The notes below the pieces were generated by a model, which worked only from the letters and a program-made list of their open reading frames with translations, had not been told where the DNA came from and searched no databases. The position numbers and the translations under genes were made by a program. This document shows, one piece after another, positions 30,631 through 39,676 of a DNA stretch of 64,000 nucleotides. Source of the stretch: Malachius bipustulatus. Its lineage: Eukaryota > Arthropoda > Insecta > Coleoptera > Melyridae. The first letter of the stretch is position 1; every line of letters starts with the position of its first letter. The stretch spans positions 6,368,437-6,432,436 of the forward strand of contig OU342636.1 in NCBI GenBank assembly GCA_910589415.1, given 5' to 3'.

Positions 30631-31385
30631 CTTGAACGTCTGCAGTACTCTGTTGCGGTTGTGATCGTCTCTACGCCTACTTATATACCTTTCCTAATGT
30701 TAGCGGAACCGACGGTTACCGTGGCGCCTCGACTGAATGCTAATTGATATGACGCTCTCGAGAACTACAACGAGATGAAGCGTAAACGCTAAAATTTGCT
30801 ATTTTATTTTATAAACGTATTTCGTTGAAATATGATAAAGGCGCATCACTACTTATACGTTTACATGGCAACGTTCAAAGATGAAACACTTGTTTTTATA
30901 TCTACAGCCACTAGCCCCTAAATCCGAAAATATATCCCCGAGAAATTTTTTTCAATTTTAAATCGGTCTATGAATGATAAGGGAAGTTACATCTTTTTGT
31001 ATTGCTTTTATCATCGTTCCAATGGTAAATACGTAGACTTTAATCCCGGGATAAATGCAAATTCATATTCTGGGAATTTAAAACTCGAAGAGTTTTTTCG
31101 CCATTTTCGCTTCATAATTAAATTATTTTAATGGGAGGTCATGGATTACCCATAATTGCGGTTCCAATAGAGTTGTTTATGAAAATTTAGAGACAATAAA
31201 CCGGATCATCTTTTGTTTCACATGCGCAATTTTGCAAAGTTTTTTCTTTTTTTCAAAGACTTTGTAGTTGAAAGACGCAAGTTTTTTTAAAAGAACAATG
31301 CAGGTACATAACCAAATATTGTCTATTCAAAATATTGATGGCCCTGAAAAGGGCCGGGTTTTAAATGATGATAGTTCAAGACCGA

Positions 31386-31616
31386 CTAGCGGTGGATTTG
31401 TTTCTCCAACATCACCAACTCTTTGAACAGCGTGTTCACCAGTTCCCGTATCCCATCGATTAACGACAAGAGTACGAGGTATTCCGTGTATCTCGTCACC
31501 TCGTCGTTTTCAATCATTTCTTCTATTTCGTAGCGTATCTCTTGGATATTGGTGTCTAGAATTTTAATAAGCCGCCATCTCTGTTCGATTTGCTTCTTTA
31601 CATCGGATGTGTTCAT
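31386..31616 (-). CDS. Array copy 13: 76-aa small helical protein
   Basis: Main protein form (GIRELVN). Stem-loop 31340-31355 intact; promoter intact with one change (GTGATGGTC). Last complete unit. Confidence 0.8.
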   Translation of the reverse strand: MNTSDVKKQIEQRWRLIKILDTNIQEIRYEIEEMIENDEVTRYTEYLVLLSLIDGIRELVNTLFKELVMLEKQIHR

Positions 31617-32368
31617 CTTGAACGTCTGCAGTACTCTGTTGCGGTTGTGATGGTCTCTACGCCTACTTATATACCTTTCCTAATGTTAGCGCAACCGACG
31701 GTTACCGTGGCGCCTCGACTGAATGCTAATTGATATGGCGCTCACGAGAACTACAACGAGATGAAGCGTAAACGCTAAAATTTGTTATTTTTTTTTATAA
31801 ACCTATTTCGTTGAAATATGATAAAGGCGCATCACTTATACGTTTACATGGCAACTTTCGAAGATGAAACACTTGTTTTTATATCTACAGCCACTAGCCC
31901 CTAAATCCGAAAATATATCCCCGAGAAATTTTTTTCAATTTTAAATCGGTCTATGAATGATAAGGGAAGTTACATCTTTTTGTATTGCTTTTATCATCGT
32001 TCCAATGATAAATACGTAGACTTTAATCCCGGGATAAATGCAAATTCATATTCTGGGAATATAAAACTCGAAGAGTTTTTTCGCCATTTTCGCTTCATAA
32101 TTAAATTATTTTAAAGGGAGGTCATGGATTACCCATCATTGCGGTTCCAATAGAGTTGTTTATGAAAATTTAGAGACAATAAACCGGATCATCTTTTGTT
32201 TCACATGCGCAATTTTGCAAAGTTTTTTCTTTTTTTCAAAGACTTTGTAGTTGAAAGACGCAAGTTTTTTTAAAAGAACAATGCAGGTACATAACCAAAT
32301 ATTGTCTATTCAAAATATTGATGGCCCTGAAAAGGGCCGGGTTTTAAATGATGATAGTTCAAGACCGA

Positions 32369-32439
32369 CTAGCGGTGGATTTGTTTCTCCAACATCACCA
32401 ACTCTTTGAACAGCGTGTTCACCAGTTCCAGTATCCCAT
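32369..32439 (-). pseudogene. Array copy 14, truncated
   Basis: Only the last 23 or so codons and the stem-loop (32323-32338) survive. At 32440 the sequence jumps to the spacer segment TTTTACAGGGAGTTCATGG of another, more diverged unit, which ends at about 32618. The array edge is therefore a deletion junction followed by an older partial unit. Confidence 0.75.
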
Positions 32440-32702
32440 ATTAAAATATTTTACAGGGAGTTCATGGATTACCCATCATTGCGGTTCCAATTGAGTTGTT
32501 TATGAAAATTTAGAGACAATAAACCGGATCATCTTTTGTTTCACATGCGCAATTTTGCAAAGTTTTTTTTTTCAAAGACTTTGTAATTGAAAGACGCAAG
32601 TTTTTTTAAAAGAACAATGAGAAGAAACTGAACGCATAGTTACAGAAGGGCCCGCTTACAACTTTGGGGAATCGAATCACTTCTCCGATACACTCGATCT
32701 TT

Positions 32703-32787
32703 ATTTATGATAGTTGATATTTCACTTTTTCTTTAAATTTGTTAATGTGCTAATTTTTTGCAAATAAAGTTATATTATTATTATTAT
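32703..32787 (+). mobile_element. Short retroposon fragment with (TTA)n tail
   Basis: An 85-bp insertion between the halves of a promoter that is continuous at 48720-48745. It ends CAAATAAAG then a TTA/ATT-rich tail, like a 5'-truncated LINE 3' end, and resembles the tail at 60730-60750. No clear target duplication. Confidence 0.5.
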
Positions 32788-32825
32788 CCGTTAAACACCG
32801 CAGCACCTCTCCGAATATAAAAACA

Positions 32826-32963
32826 ATGAAGATCGAAGAGAAGAGAGAAGCTCTCGCCACGTGCAACGCCGTCAATTTCAGTATTCGCAAAAAAGAAAGC
32901 GACGTTACAGATTTTTTAGAAGTTATTTTATTTTCTCAATTAATACCAGTTTTGTTTGTATAA
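32826..32963 (+). pseudogene. Decayed copy of the 48.8 kb small gene
   Basis: Starts MKIEEKREALATCNAV like the 48782 gene, but two internal deletions remove most of the protein and its stem-loop, fusing SIRKKESDV to sequence that in the 49.15 kb copy lies downstream of the gene (ACAGATTTTTTAG...). The frame ends after 45 codons. Upstream, AGAAGGGCCC and ATCGAATCACTTCTC match the 48.6-48.7 kb promoter. It shows that the pair-type genes once adjoined the array. Confidence 0.75.
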
Positions 32964-32999
32964 TACCTATCCACCATAGCCGTTTTTATTGGTATTACA

Positions 33000-33916
33000 T
33001 ACTTGCTACAACTTTTTCAATAAAAGAAAAATTGATTAGAGCCCCAATAATTATCGAACCTAAAAATAGTTTTAAGTTGACTGAAATGTATGCTACTTTT
33101 GCTGAGAAGCAGAAAAAAGCAAAAAAAAAACAGCAGAAAAACTTCCGCAAATCATAAAAAAATCTAAAAAAATAAGACGGAATAAGCGGAATAATTGTTT
33201 AAAACTGTTCAAATTTTTTTTAGAATTATTATTATAATTTAATAATTGTCTAAATAAACGTTTATCAAGATGTAATACCTAGATAGGTACATAGTAGAAT
33301 CAATTTTTACAGATAATTCCAATAAAATTAACAACAAATTAATAATATTTCAATATGTAGAAAATCAAGTGGTACAATGTTTTTGGAATTATTAGCTGGT
33401 AACTCATTTTTTTCTTATTTAAATTTTGAAGAAACTGTAGTCGCCGTCTCTGCAAATTAAAAAAACTAAAAAAAATATAACTTGAAATGTAAAACTTTGA
33501 AAGTAATTTTATTATAGTTTAGTGAACGTTAATTTAATTCAAAATTAATTTAATTTTTTTTTAATATTTCCAATACCTATGTATCTACTAGTTAAACCTA
33601 TAGTTAAAGACCAGCAGGGACCAGTAAGAAAACGTCCACAGTAGAAAAACGGCATTTTCTATTAAACTAATATACTATTCGCATGGATCTAGCGTGCTCA
33701 AATTTAATCTTTTAAATAGCACAAACTTATTACAAAATGTTTTTTTTTTTAATGAAAAACAATCAATTTTCCCATATGAGGCCAACTTTTTGGCGGGCAC
33801 TATGTAGGTACCTATTCATCTTAGATGAAGAAAAAGCTTTTGTTAATTTCACATTTTAATAACAAGAACTGTCCTATTATTTTCATATTTTTCTTAATTT
33901 GCAAGAATGATTAATA
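33000..33916. other. AT-rich interval, no gene seen
   Basis: Low-complexity A/T runs. The ORF extending to 33157 is the tail of the decayed small gene region and has K-rich low complexity. Nothing else recognisable. Confidence 0.5.
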
Positions 33917-33920
33917 TTAT

Positions 33921-34176
33921 TGTTAGCAATTAAACAAAATTACTATTGAAATTATTTATTGAAAGTCCCTCTGGATTCCGTTATTGGATAACACCGCTAC
34001 ATTTCATAATTCATACACGCGCAATTGACTGCAGGCTACCGCGCTCTCTCGTTGCTGCTCGAGGCCTCGCTGCTCGCGCTGCCAATGCTGCAATGAATGC
34101 CCCGCTCGCCGTGGTTCTGCGACCCAGCGTCATCATTAGCTAAAAATAGCCAATGGCGGGGAACCCCAGTCTAACA
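33921..34176 (-). repeat. Gypsy A 3' LTR
   Basis: TGTTAG...CTAACA, 256 bp. The 65-codon ORF inside is present in both LTRs and is not a gene. The adjoining TTCGACCATCCTGAC is shared with Gypsy B at the same place, so A and B are one lineage. Confidence 0.9.
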
Positions 34177-34939
34177 TTCGACCATCCTGACTTCCGCAGT
34201 GTCCTCACTGTCGAAGTGCGTATCTGTAACACAATACGCACAATACGTATTAGTCACTCGCGAACAGCAACAACTAATCGTTAGTTGTTATTTTAAGCAT
34301 TCAAATAACTCGTCTGGCTGGATGTCCTTGACCTATAAACTGAAAGAAGCGCTAACAGTATGAGGTACCTCATGCACTAATATTAATCCATGCTCATGCC
34401 TTAAATATAAGTGGATCCAAATATAATTTTGTAGTGTCTCATTAAATAACAAGTACTTTGCCTGTGGCCGGTTAGCCCGACACCACTCCTGTGGCTGGTT
34501 AGCCCAACACCACTCCTCTTGATAGGCTTTCTTGACACGACAACATGACTTGCCGGTAGTCATGCCCGGATAAAGTACTTAGGGTCAATCGATAATTATA
34601 CCCTCCCAGGGAAGAGACGTTGACCTGTGGTAGGATAGCGCTCACCACTCTTCTTTAGGTCTTGAAACACGACAGTTCGGTATACCGGCCTACAACCGAA
34701 CCCGGATTACATCTCTTCCCTGACGTTCAACTAATGAGACTCTGTTACCTTATCGATTAGATGTAACTGCATTCTGACCTGTGGTAGGATAGCGCTCACC
34801 ACTCTTCTGTAGGTCTTCAGTCGCTAGTGTGTAGGCTCCTCATCCGGAAAATGTATCCAGGGCTTCATGTTTTCCACTCCAGCTACACTGGTGTACTTGA
34901 TCTGCGACCGTATAACTCCAGGTCTCCTTAACTTAGTAC

Positions 34940-35075
34940 CGGTCATTGGCCAACACTTTAGTCACCAAGAACGGACCTTTCCATTTTGGTAATAGTTTTT
35001 GACTGGTGCCCATGCCAGTGACGCTCGTAATTTTCAACAGGATCAGATCGCCAACTTGATAAGTGATAGGAAGAC
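34940..35075 (-). pseudogene. Gypsy A integrase C-terminal remnant
   Basis: Encodes YQVGDLILLKITSV and LLPKWKGPFLVTKVLAND, the Gypsy integrase C-terminal (GPY-type) module. It lies downstream of the host exon. DDE residues are absent. Confidence 0.75.
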
Positions 35076-35547
35076 ACCTTTTCGAAACGTTGTTTCTGTT
35101 TCTGCTGTTCTGCAGGGGTTCTTGCTACTATATATTGGAGTTGTGTGACATCAACAACAGCTGAGTCGTTGACACTTCCATTGACCCATTTGACACCACT
35201 CTAAAAATACACATCGAGCCGCAATAGCTCATCTCCTATCATGTTCAGCTCATTACACCTCGACCACCGTATTTCAGATTTCTTTCATGTATAGAACCGC
35301 ATCACTTTGGAATAGCATTTCAAAGGGTGTGTTTGCTGAGGAATACAACCTGCAATGATTCAAAGTCAACGTGAATTAATATCTCATGCACTGCTCCCAG
35401 CGAGCGTCATAGAGATCCCCTTGCAGTGAATGTGCATTTTCAATTAACAAAAATACCTGTTGGACGATAAAGGCTGTTATGATTATATTATTCTAATACT
35501 CACTGTAAGTGTTTTATGTATCATCAATACTAGGTACCTAATTATAA

Positions 35548-35701
35548 CCCAATAATTACCAGCATTTTACTCATGAATTCTTCAACTCTTTCATCAAGAT
35601 AAGAGGGATGCCGGTCCGATTGAATTATAATCCTCAGCCCTTGCACCCCGTTCGATTTCCTGATTCCGCAGAACACGATATACCCCAGTTGTTCCTGAGT
35701 C
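35548..35701 (-). pseudogene. Insulin-degrading enzyme (IDE) exon fragment
   Basis: Encodes [13 protein letters not shown], then [13 protein letters not shown] and [12 protein letters not shown], matching the conserved C-terminal half of insulysin (M16 zinc peptidase family; human has [14 protein letters not shown] and NGIQGLRFIIQSE). This segment does not carry the HxxEH active site. It starts directly after the Gypsy RT motif at CCTCAG/GACTCAG and ends before ATGCTG/GTAATT, which looks like a splice donor, so both borders fit exon edges. Nothing else of the IDE gene is seen nearby. It is a captured exon, not a working gene. Confidence 0.8.
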
Positions 35702-35900
35702 CTGAGGTGTTTTGGCAGGAATGAGAATATCATCTAAACAGAAATCACTCTTGTGAATCATAAATTTCCTAAAACAAAATTTATTATTCTGTGAAACACA
35801 GAAAGACCGTTCGAAAGGCCGAATGGCATACGGAGAAACTCATAGTGTCCATCCTGTGTGACAAACGCTGTCAACGAAACCGATTTTGATTACATAGGAA
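35702..35900 (-). pseudogene. Gypsy A RT remnant ending at YxDD
   Basis: AFVTQDGHYEFLRMPFGLSNG is clear (35812-35878). A shifted frame then gives [14 protein letters not shown], the catalytic RT motif (Tyr changed to Cys). The RT sequence stops at CCTCAG (35702), where the host exon begins. Confidence 0.75.
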
Positions 35901-36161
35901 TCTGGTGATACCCCATGGCCAGGTCAAGACTTTATAAAATATTTAAATATTTGGTGAACATCTTTTGAATAGTTTCTGTCTCATGTTCAGAGAACCTTCG
36001 AGGGCGACCCGCCACTGGTTGACGAGTTGTTAATTTAATTTCCATCTCAGTACAAGTGGTTTTTCCTAATTCAGAAATATCGGTCGCGATACACGCGGAA
36101 TAATTCTGCCTGCAAAAGATTCAATAACCCGTTCTGATGATCAGCATCCGGTATTCCGATA

Positions 36162-36428
36162 TTAATATGAGGCGCGGCGAAAGGAAACGCAGTTCACTTT
36201 GTTTACATTAACATGAGTAGGGACCACCGAAAATGTTAAACTATCGGCGATCTTTACATACGTGAGATATCGCTCAACTCTGTAAAATTTCTGACCTATT
36301 AACACATTCAATCCCAGCACACATTTTTCGACAACAAAGAAATCGATGCAGTTTTCAACATCGTCAATTATCACAGTAGCAGTCGGACGACCCAGAGGCT
36401 CAATACGTGACCCACCGAAGGTTTTCAA
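36162..36428 (-). pseudogene. Gypsy A protease remnant
   Basis: Reads GRPTATVIIDDVENCIDFFVV and LGLNVLIGQKFY, the C-terminal half of a Gypsy retropepsin (the flap and LIGxxF block). The catalytic DSG segment is not visible upstream. A TTATTATTATTTT stretch at 36449-36470 interrupts the region. Confidence 0.65.
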
Positions 36429-36678
36429 TACGACGCTAGATTGTATTTTTTTTATTATTATTTTTTTAGTGCCAATTGCGATAATAATTGGCGATAATAA
36501 TTATTGTCGAGTAATAAGAGAACACTCACTACCCAAATCAATAAAGCACTTTTGACCCTACAGCATTTTGTAGAGACATTATTTTACAAAACTTACCGAC
36601 AAAACGAACATACCTGGGCGACGATTCTGATTTCGGAACTGCCAACAGGAGAAATAGTATTATTTGAGACACGATTAT

Positions 36679-37308
36679 TCATGGTCTGTTTCCATACCAA
36701 ACTTCGGCTAGACCACGCAACTTACTCAAGGCCAAATGACAAGTCACTTTGTCTGGACATTCGTAAATTGCCGAATATTCATCCACACCATTCAACCACT
36801 CGTCAATATTCCCAAACAAAGGATCAAAGTCCGCAATAATAATATTAGTCAAAGACATACCTATTGGAATTTCTGGCCTTTTGGTGCTCTCATGCTCATG
36901 CTTACCAAGCCCTTCAAGAATATCGTCAGTGACTCTGGAAAACTCACTATTTCTCCGACGTTCCTGTTCACCTCCAACGGGAACCACCCACCGCTTGTTC
37001 GCCTCGAACGCCTCTTTACTGATTTCATTCCTGGAACCTCTGCCGTCGATGGTGAGTGCGACGAATCCCTCTGTTTAGCGACGGCGAGTCTCTGGAACCA
37101 TTCCTCCGATGCTTCGCATGGGACCTGTCCCGTGTCCGGGGATGTCGTGGCGACTTCGACGTCCACTAGAATTACTGCTCTCCGAACTTTCTCTATGCCG
37201 AGTCTTTGTAGACACTCGAGAGATTTTCCCCGACATATTGTCACTCAGAACCACACCCTGCACCACTTGAATTTTTCGCAAAAGTTCAAAATCACAAAGG
37301 TGCACCAC
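36679..37308 (-). pseudogene. Gypsy A gag remnant
   Basis: Two frames: 37308-37075 (MVHLCDFELLRKIQV, then an S/R-rich linker) and 36987-36679 (NIIIADFDPLFGNIDEWLNGV, then TCHLALSKLRGLAEVWYGN, the conserved gag helix). At least one frameshift separates them. The same linker and RGxAxxWY motif occur in Gypsy B gag. Confidence 0.7.
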
Positions 37309-37357
37309 ACTGTTAAAAAGCCTGAATTTTTGATTCAGATTCGTATCCCACTTCTGA

Positions 37358-37613
37358 TGTTAGCAATTAAACAAAATTACTATTGAAATTATTTATTGAA
37401 AGTCCCTCTGGATTCCGTTATTGGATAACACCGCTACATTTCATAATTCATACACGCGCAATTGACTGCAGGCTACCGCGCTCTCTCGTTGCTGCTCGAG
37501 GCCTCGCTGCTCGCGCTGCCAATGCTGCAATGAATGCCCCGCTCGCCGTGGTTCTGCGACCCAGCGTCATCATTAGCTAAAAATAGCCAATGGCGGGGAA
37601 CCCCAGTCTAACA
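37358..37613 (-). repeat. Gypsy A 5' LTR
   Basis: Appears identical to the 3' LTR. On the minus strand it is followed by TCAGAAGTGGGATACG, a probable primer-binding site also seen in Gypsy B. Confidence 0.9.
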
Positions 37614-37746
37614 TTATTTATTATTTTATTATACCAACAATAATAATGAATTTTAATTTAATAATACCTACCTACTAAAATGAAATAAAATTAAATATTG
37701 GATTTTTCCAGTTGTGACGTTACAGTAACGTCGCGACGCTGGAAAG

Positions 37747-38170
37747 TGTTAGATTATTTGTCAGTTAGGCCCGTATTCATCAATAAATATAACCCCTGGG
37801 GTTATATTTTGGAACATGTCATTGGTTTGAAATTCGTAGCGTTCGTAGGGTTTGAGCATTAGACCAATCAGCTGTCAGAAAATTCAAAATATAACCCCAG
37901 AGTTATATTTTGAAGTTTGATGAATACGGACATTAGGGACAAAAGGGCACAAGCAAAAGTAATAATGGTTTTATTAACAGATGAAGCTAATCGAAAACAG
38001 AGTTGTGAATACGCGCGCTTAGCGTCTCATGCTCTCTCCCAAGTCGCGTCGTATCTGCCTCTCTGCCGCGCCTCTAGCTCCGTCAGGTCAGGACTGCTCG
38101 CGGATCCCCACCACTCGCCATCCACTCGCCATCTCGCTCGTCTCCAAGCCGGGGATTCCCGCGCCTCACA
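37747..38170 (-). repeat. Gypsy B 3' LTR (with MITE)
   Basis: TGTTAGATTATTTGTCAG...CCTCACA. Apart from the MITE it differs from the other LTR by a small rearrangement around CACTCGCCAT. Confidence 0.82.
37769..37932. mobile_element. PIF/Harbinger-type MITE in Gypsy B LTR
   Basis: Terminal inverted repeats GCCCGTATTCATCAA and TTGATGAATACGGAC flank about 130 bp with an inner inverted repeat (AACCCCTGGGGTTATATTTT against AAAATATAACCCCAGAG). TTAG is present at both edges, compatible with the TTA target duplication of Harbinger elements. The other LTR of Gypsy B lacks it, proving the insertion. Confidence 0.85.
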
Positions 38171-38224
38171 TTCGGCCATCCTGACCGGCAGGCTGTCCTC
38201 AGGCTGGTCTGATCGCAAGCTGTC

Positions 38225-38310
38225 TTCAGGCTTCAGGATGGTCTGACTGCAGGGCAGGCTGTCCCGTCCTGAGCGCAGGCTGTCCCGTCCTGAGCGCAGG
38301 CTGTCCTCAT
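38225..38310. repeat. 22-bp tandem repeat by Gypsy B 3' LTR
   Basis: About three to four copies of CTGAGCGCAGGCTGTCCCGTC-like units next to the LTR, in the 3' untranslated part of the element. Confidence 0.7.
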
Positions 38311-38411
38311 CAGGCTGGTCCATCAACTGAGACTCTGTCTCAACCTCGTCGTCATCTAAGAACATAAAGACAGTCACTCAACAGTCGGCCTCTCGAACTT
38401 GACTGACAACA

Positions 38412-38690
38412 CTTGACAAGTAAATAGGTCTGACGATCACATGTCGCCTCTCCTATTTAGTTACTTGACTTACATACCTACTTGACAAGTACATAGGTCT
38501 GACGTTCTATGTCGTCTCTCCTATTTAGTTACTTGACTGATATACTTACTCGACAAGTACATAGGTCTGACGTTCTATGTCGTCTCTCCTATTTAGTTAC
38601 TTGACTGATATACTTACTCGACAAGTACATAGGTCTGACGTTCTATGTCGTCTCTCCTATTTAGTTACTTGTCTTCACTACGCTAAGAAA
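38412..38690. repeat. 69-bp tandem repeat, four copies
   Basis: Units start near 38412, 38481, 38549 and 38618. Each contains GACAAGTACATAGGTCTGACG and CCTATTTAGTTACTTG, and the CAAGTA/TACTTG words are inverted, so each unit can fold. Lies in the Gypsy B 3' region. Confidence 0.8.
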
Positions 38691-38699
38691 GAGTTTCGT

Positions 38700-39460
38700 A
38701 AGAAAATCGCATACCTACCTACCTTTTAGAAACATCCAAGGTTTTAGCTTGTCTACTGCCACGAGAGTCTTATACCTCCTTAAACCTTCTCTGAAATCTT
38801 TCACCTCATATCAGTCATTCATTAATTTTTTTTTGTCACTCTGAAAGGTCCTTTACACATAACAAACTATAACAAATAGTGAGTTCCTGCTCAACATGTC
38901 ACCACAATTAGTCATGTTCAAGTCCAAAACATTCAAAATACTATATCAACTTCGTGACTACCTGTAGATATAATTTTATTGGTAGCTTATTCATCAGAAA
39001 ATTCTGTTGACACATAAAATGATCTCATTTCCTCTTTTAATCATCCAGACTTTGGGCTAATTTAAATAATCATTTTCACTTATTAAATCAAATTGTAGAA
39101 AACAATATTCTAATACAAGTACCGGTATTTTACGGGATACGAAGTCGACTTTTATTTTAGCATGGATCATCAGACTTGTTTCAATAATGTTACCGATAAA
39201 ACAACGTAGGGCAACTGAAGTGGTCGTAGTGTAAATGAGAGATTCAATTTTCTAGCCACAGATGTTCTCTCATTAGCGTACAAGTACTTCCTGTCTCGAT
39301 CAAGCATTCGACCGTCTGGGAATTTTTATGGGCGATTTCGTATACAATTTACTAAATAATGCGAAGTTAATAAAACGTTCATTCTTTCCTGAAAACAGTT
39401 TATTTTTGAAAACTTTATTCTTGTTCATGACCATACCTGGAGAAATTATTATTACATATT
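38700..39460. other. Gypsy B 3' interior, no ORF recognised
   Basis: Where pol would be expected there is only decayed AT-rich sequence. No RT, RNase H or integrase motif seen. Confidence 0.5.
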
Positions 39461-39672
39461 TCAATAACTCTTTTGCTTTGGGCAAAATCTCACAAGGTGA
39501 TTCCCCTTACAATTGAAGCATAACACTTTTCCTTTATTAAATTTATTACCATCAGGCGTCATAAGTCTCTTATTCATTGACTCACGGACAGATTCTTGAG
39601 GTGAACCTTCACTACCACTATTGTCAGTGCTGTTATCAACGGTTACCTGATCCAGGTAATTCGCCAAACTCC
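39461..39672 (-). pseudogene. Gypsy B gag, nucleocapsid part
   Basis: Encodes YLDQVTVDNS, an S/E-rich linker, and the CCHC knuckle CFNCKGNHLVRFC (C-x2-C-x4-H-x4-C). It is the continuation of the gag at 41103-41846, separated by solo LTR D and its CTAT duplication. Confidence 0.78.
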
Positions 39673-39676
39673 CTAT

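Larger units (their letters stand above)
1084..32618 (-). repeat. Tandem gene array, about 14 units of ~980 bp
   Basis: Taking the CGCTTCATAA word as unit start, units begin near 1084, 2071, 3051, 4030, 5010, 5982, 6953, 7932, 12304, 13288, 29139, 30122, 31108 and 32091, giving periods of about 971-987 bp once insertions are removed. Each unit has, on the minus strand, a promoter with TATATAA, a 76-codon ORF, a histone-type stem-loop, and about 600 bp of AT-rich spacer. Units are nearly identical, so the array is being homogenised. It is broken by a LINE in unit 8 and a composite LINE/LTR insertion in unit 10, and ends with a rearranged partial unit. The layout resembles a tandem histone or 5S-like gene array, but the encoded protein is no histone I recognise. 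Confidence 0.95.
33921..37613 (-). mobile_element. Gypsy A, deletion derivative with captured host exon
   Basis: Two 256-bp LTRs that appear identical (33921-34176 and 37358-37613, TGTTAG...CTAACA) and a 4-bp TTAT duplication on both sides. The interior, minus strand, has gag and protease remnants, an RT start to YxDD, then an insulin-degrading-enzyme exon, then an integrase C-terminal piece; most of RT, RNase H and integrase is missing. Identical LTRs with a broken interior imply it moved recently as a nonautonomous element. A 33-bp direct repeat (34632 and 34780) lies near the 3' LTR. Confidence 0.85.

Noticed and set aside
1084..32618. Simple satellite DNA
   Set aside because: Units hold a conserved ORF with mostly identical translation, a promoter box and a conserved 3' stem-loop at a fixed place, which plain satellites do not need.
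33946..34143. 65-aa ORF present twice (also 37383-37580)
   Set aside because: It lies wholly inside the Gypsy A LTRs.
35702..35735. [10 protein letters not shown] as the N terminus of the IDE fragment
   Set aside because: In the next frame the same bases encode the Gypsy RT motif [12 protein letters not shown], so IDE homology starts only after CCTCAG.
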